Positions 60,984 to 64,000 of a stretch of 64,000 nucleotides of DNA are shown piece by piece; the first letter of the stretch is position 1, and each line of letters opens with the position of its first letter. The stretch spans positions 1 through 64,000 of the forward strand of contig JACQAM010000014.1 in assembly GCA_016194975.1 (NCBI GenBank). Direction: 5' to 3'. Origin of the DNA: Bacteroidota bacterium. Lineage in GTDB: Bacteria; Bacteroidota; Bacteroidia; Palsa-965. A model generated the notes under the pieces. The model had not been told where the DNA came from, ran no database searches, and saw only the letters and a list, made by a program, of their open reading frames with translations. A program made the translations under genes and the position numbers.

Positions 60984-61607
60984 TCATTCGTAATTTATTC
61001 CTCTCTTCACTTCCGCCAGCGCCGAAAAAAAATAAATATGTGAAGTGTTCTTGAGTGAACAGCGGTAACGCGTCCGGATTTTTTTTCCTTTCAAAAAAAC
61101 TTTTTCGCCGTAAATGAATTCGCTTCCTGCGGGTAATGTTTCGAGGTGAATAAAATCAGATGGCTTGTCGAATTTTCTTAGCGTGCGCAGCAAATGTGCA
61201 TCCGTGCAACTCGACGCGCGCGGGTCGCGCATGTACGCGATCACGGCCGCACGCACATCATCAGGAAAAATATCAAGACGCATAAAGGGGCGCATCAGTT
61301 CCTTGAAACATTCTTTCCATTCTTCGCCATGTGGTTTTACGCGGTTGCCAAAACGTTCGAAGCAAAGCAGGTGTGCGATCTCGTGCACGAGTGTGAGCAG
61401 GAATGCAAATTGATTCAGGTCGTTGTTGACGGTGATGGTATGATTTTTTCCCGGGAGCGGAGGATGATAATCGCCGAAACGCGTGGCGCGGCTTTTTTTT
61501 ATTTTGAGTTTGAAATTGAAATGCCAGATCCATTCGGCAAGCAAAGGAACAGCAGGAGCCGGAATATATTTTGCGAGAATATTACTATTGCGCTTGAGCT
61601 GATCCAT
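60984..61607 (-). CDS. SprT-like zinc metallopeptidase domain protein
   Basis: The 207-residue protein has the motif LTLVHEIAHLLCFERFGN (HExxH near residues 78-82) and a later HGEEW with a likely third ligand, the arrangement of SprT/Wss1-like domains. The last ~65 residues form a small beta domain (GSEFIYGEKVFLKGKKIRTR). SprT-like proteins act on DNA-protein crosslinks in eukaryotes; bacterial roles are poorly known. It converges with the previous gene; the 102-bp gap between them is repeat-type spacer (GATTACAGATCC). Confidence 0.8.
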   Translation of the reverse strand: MDQLKRNSNILAKYIPAPAVPLLAEWIWHFNFKLKIKKSRATRFGDYHPPLPGKNHTITVNNDLNQFAFLLTLVHEIAHLLCFERFGNRVKPHGEEWKECFKELMRPFMRLDIFPDDVRAAVIAYMRDPRASSCTDAHLLRTLRKFDKPSDFIHLETLPAGSEFIYGEKVFLKGKKIRTRYRCSLKNTSHIYFFSALAEVKRGINYE

Positions 61608-61620
61608 GGAAACGAATTAT

Positions 61621-61772
61621 CCCGAACATGTTCGGGACGAATGTGCGAATATACGAATGGAAGGCGGAGCATTGAAGATGGACTTGATCACAGAATTTAA
61701 TAATGAATTGATGATTCCATAAATGAAATAATTCCATCCTCCGTCTTCTATGCTCCATTCGTATATTTGCAC
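61621..61772. repeat. palindrome CCCGAACATGTTCGGG plus long imperfect inverted repeat
   Basis: A perfect 16-bp palindrome (61621-61636) is followed by an arm at about 61643-61682 (GTGCGAATATACGAATGG ...) whose reverse complement, with mismatches, occupies 61735-61772. The spacer separates divergent SprT-like and potassium channel genes. Confidence 0.65.
61762..61769 (+). promoter_or_regulatory. TATATTTG: -7 element for the channel gene
   Basis: This matches TAnnTTTG and lies 50 bp before the channel ATG. It sits inside the right arm of the inverted repeat, so the repeat may supply the promoter. Confidence 0.4.
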
Positions 61773-61819
61773 AATTAGTATTTAATAACTCTTAGTAAAC
61801 TTTTCGTATTTCATACTCA

Positions 61820-62833
61820 ATGAGGTCTTACAAATATTTCAAACGTCTTTACATTTCCGGCGCCATGCTTTTGCTGGTGATCATGATCGGTGTGGCCGGA
61901 TACATGACCATCGACAGCAGGTTCACTTTTCTCGACGCGCTTTACATGACCATCAATACCATCGGCACAGTTGGATTCCGGGAAGTGCATCCGTTGAATT
62001 CAACAGGTGAAATGTTCACTATCTTTCTAATCATAACTGGTTTTGGTACTTTTGCTTTTGCTGTTTCTTCACTCACGAGTTATATTTTAAACGGGGAATT
62101 CAGAAATTATTATTCAACCATAAGAAAATTGAACGCAATAGAAAAACTCTGGGGGCATGTGATCATTTGCGGATACGGACGCAACGGGCGGCAGGCGGCG
62201 CACATTCTCAAAAAACATGACAGGAGATTTGTGGTGATCGAGAATAAAAGAGAAATCGTCGATTCCATTACGCACCGCTATTCCGATCTTGTTCTCGATG
62301 GAGATGCCACGCAGGATGAAACGCTGGAGAAAGCAGGAATTATGCGTGCTGCGGCCATCATCACCACGTTGCCAACGGATGCCGATAATCTTTTCATTGT
62401 GCTTTCGGCGCGTTCGCTCAATCCGAAACTCACGATCATCAGCCGTGCGAGCGATGATAATTCCGATAAAAAATTAAAAACTGCCGGAGCGAATAATGTG
62501 ATCATGCCTGACAAGATCGGCGGTGCGCACATGGCTTCACTCGTTTTAAAACCAGATGTCATAGAATTCATCGATCACATTACCGGTCAGGGCGGTCCTG
62601 ACATCAATCTCGAAGAAATTACATTCGAAAATATTCCGGAAGCGTTGCGCAATAAATCCATCCGCGAACTGGAAATAAGAAACAAGTCGGGAGCGAATAT
62701 TGTAGGGTTCAAAAAAGGAAATGGTGAATTCATCATCAATCCCGATCCGGAAACGCAATTCATGCCGGATGGAAAATTATTTGTACTCGGCACGCCGGAG
62801 CAGATAGGAAAGCTAAGGGAGATGCTTACGTAA
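61820..62833 (+). CDS. potassium channel with RCK/TrkA-N domain
   Basis: The 337-residue protein has two transmembrane helices flanking a pore loop with the selectivity filter TIGTVGF (residues 47-53), followed by a cytosolic RCK domain with Rossmann motif CGYGRNG (around 118-124) and acidic ligand site VVIENK, then a TrkA-C domain (about 245-337). It forms tetrameric K+ channels gated by ligands bound to the RCK ring, as in MthK-type channels. The filter valine in place of the usual tyrosine (TVGF versus TVGY) is a common variant. Confidence 0.93.
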   Translation: MRSYKYFKRLYISGAMLLLVIMIGVAGYMTIDSRFTFLDALYMTINTIGTVGFREVHPLNSTGEMFTIFLIITGFGTFAFAVSSLTSYILNGEFRNYYSTIRKLNAIEKLWGHVIICGYGRNGRQAAHILKKHDRRFVVIENKREIVDSITHRYSDLVLDGDATQDETLEKAGIMRAAAIITTLPTDADNLFIVLSARSLNPKLTIISRASDDNSDKKLKTAGANNVIMPDKIGGAHMASLVLKPDVIEFIDHITGQGGPDINLEEITFENIPEALRNKSIRELEIRNKSGANIVGFKKGNGEFIINPDPETQFMPDGKLFVLGTPEQIGKLREMLT

Positions 62834-62853
62834 AGTGCAATTGGAAATCAGCA

Positions 62854-63786
62854 ATGAAAACAATTTTAATCACCGGCAGTAACGGACTCCTCGGGCAGAA
62901 ACTCGTTTATAATCTTCTTGCGCGGAATAAAAGACAGGCGGAGTGGAATATCATCGCAACATCTAAGGGAGAGAACCGCATCCGCGAAAAAAACGGTTAC
63001 ACGTATCAACCGCTCGACATTACGCAGAAAGAAGAAGTGGAGCAGGTTGTATTAAAACACAAACCCGATGTGATCATCAATACGGCCGCCATGACCAATG
63101 TGGATGCGTGTGAATCGAAGAGAGAGGAGGCAAGGATTTTGAATACAGATTCAGTAGGTTACATGGTTCATGCTATCCAGGATTCAAAATTCAAAATTCA
63201 AAATTGTCAATTGATTCATCTTTCAACAGATTTTGTTTTTGACGGGGAGAATGGCCCTTACAAAGAAGAAGACGAACCGCATCCTTTGAGTTATTATGCT
63301 GAGACAAAAATTGAAGCGGAAAAATTATTGATCAACTCAAAGATCAACTGGTGTATTGTGCGCACGATTATCGTTTACGGAATTGTGGACGGGCTCAGCC
63401 GATCGAATATTGTTTTATGGGCGAAAGATTCATTGACGAAAAAACGGAAAATAAATGTGGTGAATGATCAGTTCCGTTCACCTACACTTGCAGAGGATCT
63501 TGCAGAAGGATGCGTGTTGTGCGCGGAAAAAAATGCAAAGGGAGTTTTTCATATTTCAGGAAAAGACACAATGAGTATTCTCGAGTTGGTTCATCGCGTT
63601 GCCGATTTCTGGAAGCTGGATAAAAATCTGGTAACGCCGGTTTCTTCTTCCACGATCAATCAACCTGCAAAACGCCCGCCGCGTACCGGGTTCATCATTG
63701 ACAAAGCGAAAAAAATTCTTGGTTACGATCCGCATTCATTCGAAGAAGGGCTTGGGATTCTTGATGTGCAAATGCATAATGCATAA
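62854..63786 (+). CDS. rfbD: NAD(P)-dependent sugar reductase, RfbD family
   Basis: The 310-residue protein has the extended SDR fold of dTDP-4-dehydrorhamnose reductase: ITGSNGLLGQKLV, INTAAMTNVDACE, HLSTDFVFDGENGPYKEED and the catalytic YYAETKIEAEKLL (Y-xxx-K). It would reduce dTDP-4-keto-rhamnose to dTDP-L-rhamnose, although no other rml genes are in view, so another nucleotide sugar is possible. Residues 110-115 (SKFKIQ) are encoded by a triplicated TTCAAAA word, a spacer-type repeat inside the gene. It follows the channel gene by 20 bp on the same strand. Confidence 0.85.
   Translation: MKTILITGSNGLLGQKLVYNLLARNKRQAEWNIIATSKGENRIREKNGYTYQPLDITQKEEVEQVVLKHKPDVIINTAAMTNVDACESKREEARILNTDSVGYMVHAIQDSKFKIQNCQLIHLSTDFVFDGENGPYKEEDEPHPLSYYAETKIEAEKLLINSKINWCIVRTIIVYGIVDGLSRSNIVLWAKDSLTKKRKINVVNDQFRSPTLAEDLAEGCVLCAEKNAKGVFHISGKDTMSILELVHRVADFWKLDKNLVTPVSSSTINQPAKRPPRTGFIIDKAKKILGYDPHSFEEGLGILDVQMHNA
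63183..63203 (+). repeat. (TTCAAAA)x3 in the reductase gene
   Basis: Three exact 7-bp units lie in frame in the reductase coding sequence. The unit resembles the CTCAAAACTC and TTTGAATTTTGAAAA runs of intergenic spacers. Confidence 0.7.
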
Positions 63787-63817
63787 TGAAGGAGCGCTAA
63801 TTATACATTATGCATTA
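63777..63817 (+). terminator. perfect 12-bp inverted repeat at the reductase gene end
   Basis: TAATGCATAATG (63777-63788) pairs exactly with CATTATGCATTA (63806-63817). The left arm includes the stop codon. It probably ends the channel-reductase unit, although no U-tract follows. Confidence 0.55.
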
Positions 63818-63926
63818 AGTTTTCGTTGTACATATTTTTCTGAAGGCAACAGTAAATCGGCTTTTCGATCCTGCGAAAATGAAATTTGCGGGAGAAGAAT
63901 GAATAATAAGTAGATGAAATATTGTT

Positions 63927-64000
63927 TCATATCCTGATACCGATAATAAGCACATCATCCACCTGTTCGAGCTTTCCTTTCCAGTTGTTGAAAATATTTT
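63927..64000 (-). CDS. C-terminal end of a SpoIIE/PP2C-type phosphatase (partial)
   Basis: The last 23 codons of a minus-strand gene that continues past the window edge read NIFNNWKGKLEQVDDVLIIG and three more residues before the TGA. The pattern W-x-G-x-x-Q-x-DDVL-x-IGI is the closing motif of SpoIIE/RsbU-type serine phosphatases common in Bacteroidota, often fused to TPR or 7TMR sensor modules. The rest lies outside the window. Confidence 0.7.
   Translation of the reverse strand, partial: NIFNNWKGKLEQVDDVLIIGIRI

Noticed and set aside
1-64000. CRISPR arrays, tRNA and rRNA genes
   Set aside because: I found no regularly spaced identical repeats and no cloverleaf or rRNA-like segments by eye; short repeats are spacer words only.

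Overview
The window is a stretch of chromosome from a member of the Bacteroidota. The evidence is consistent: six proteins end in, or close to, type IX secretion (Por/T9SS) C-terminal domains; a gldD gliding-motility lipoprotein gene lies beside ssb and mutY; a MoxR/DUF58/DUF4129/DUF4350 membrane cluster is present; genes lack Shine-Dalgarno leaders; and TAnnTTTG-type promoter elements precede several genes. I see no rRNA, tRNA or CRISPR array.

Layout. 0.1-2.3 kb: an Mrp/NBP35 Fe-S carrier ATPase, a small exported protein and an alkyltransferase-like DNA repair protein with PAHR in place of PCHR. 2.4-5.8 kb: two tandem paralogous T9SS cargo proteins. 5.9-9.7 kb: a two-component system, a GT-B-like glycosyltransferase and TrmB. 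9.7-23.2 kb: an M16 peptidase, two tandem FG-GAP/ASPIC-UnbV T9SS proteins, a five-heme cytochrome c with a T9SS tail, small envelope proteins and an ECF sigma/membrane TPR pair. 23.3-30.2 kb: heme A synthase, gldD, ssb, mutY, HU, a TPR protein, a 31-residue COX24-type basic protein and RNase G. 30.3-34.7 kb: small hypothetical proteins and an RDD protein. 34.9-41.9 kb: a seven-kilobase SpoIIM-like/DUF4129/DUF4350/MoxR/DUF58 operon.

About 42.0-59.7 kb is accessory. It starts with two genes flanked by a ~270-bp direct repeat of the DUF58 3' end. An AT-rich island with a tyrosine recombinase near each end follows. It carries a PD-(D/E)XK-like protein, a PLP-enzyme-like gene, a three-gene minus-strand operon (unknown 421-aa protein, half-size EamA-like transporter, pentapeptide-repeat protein), a tight five-gene operon (ThyA, Dam-type methylase, metallophosphoesterase, P-loop ATPase, unknown two-lobed alpha/beta protein), an Xre regulator, and a SIR2-like protein. 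The five-gene operon is the best candidate for an undescribed system, probably defence-related; that role is inference.

60.0-64.0 kb returns to backbone: two zinc-peptidase-like proteins, a TrkA-N potassium channel, an RfbD-type reductase and the 3' end of a SpoIIE-type phosphatase. Backbone intergenic spacers repeatedly hold imperfect inverted repeats built from a small set of recurring words (GATTACAGAT, TTCGTATATTCGTA, CTCAAAACTC, CCCGAACATGTTCGGG).
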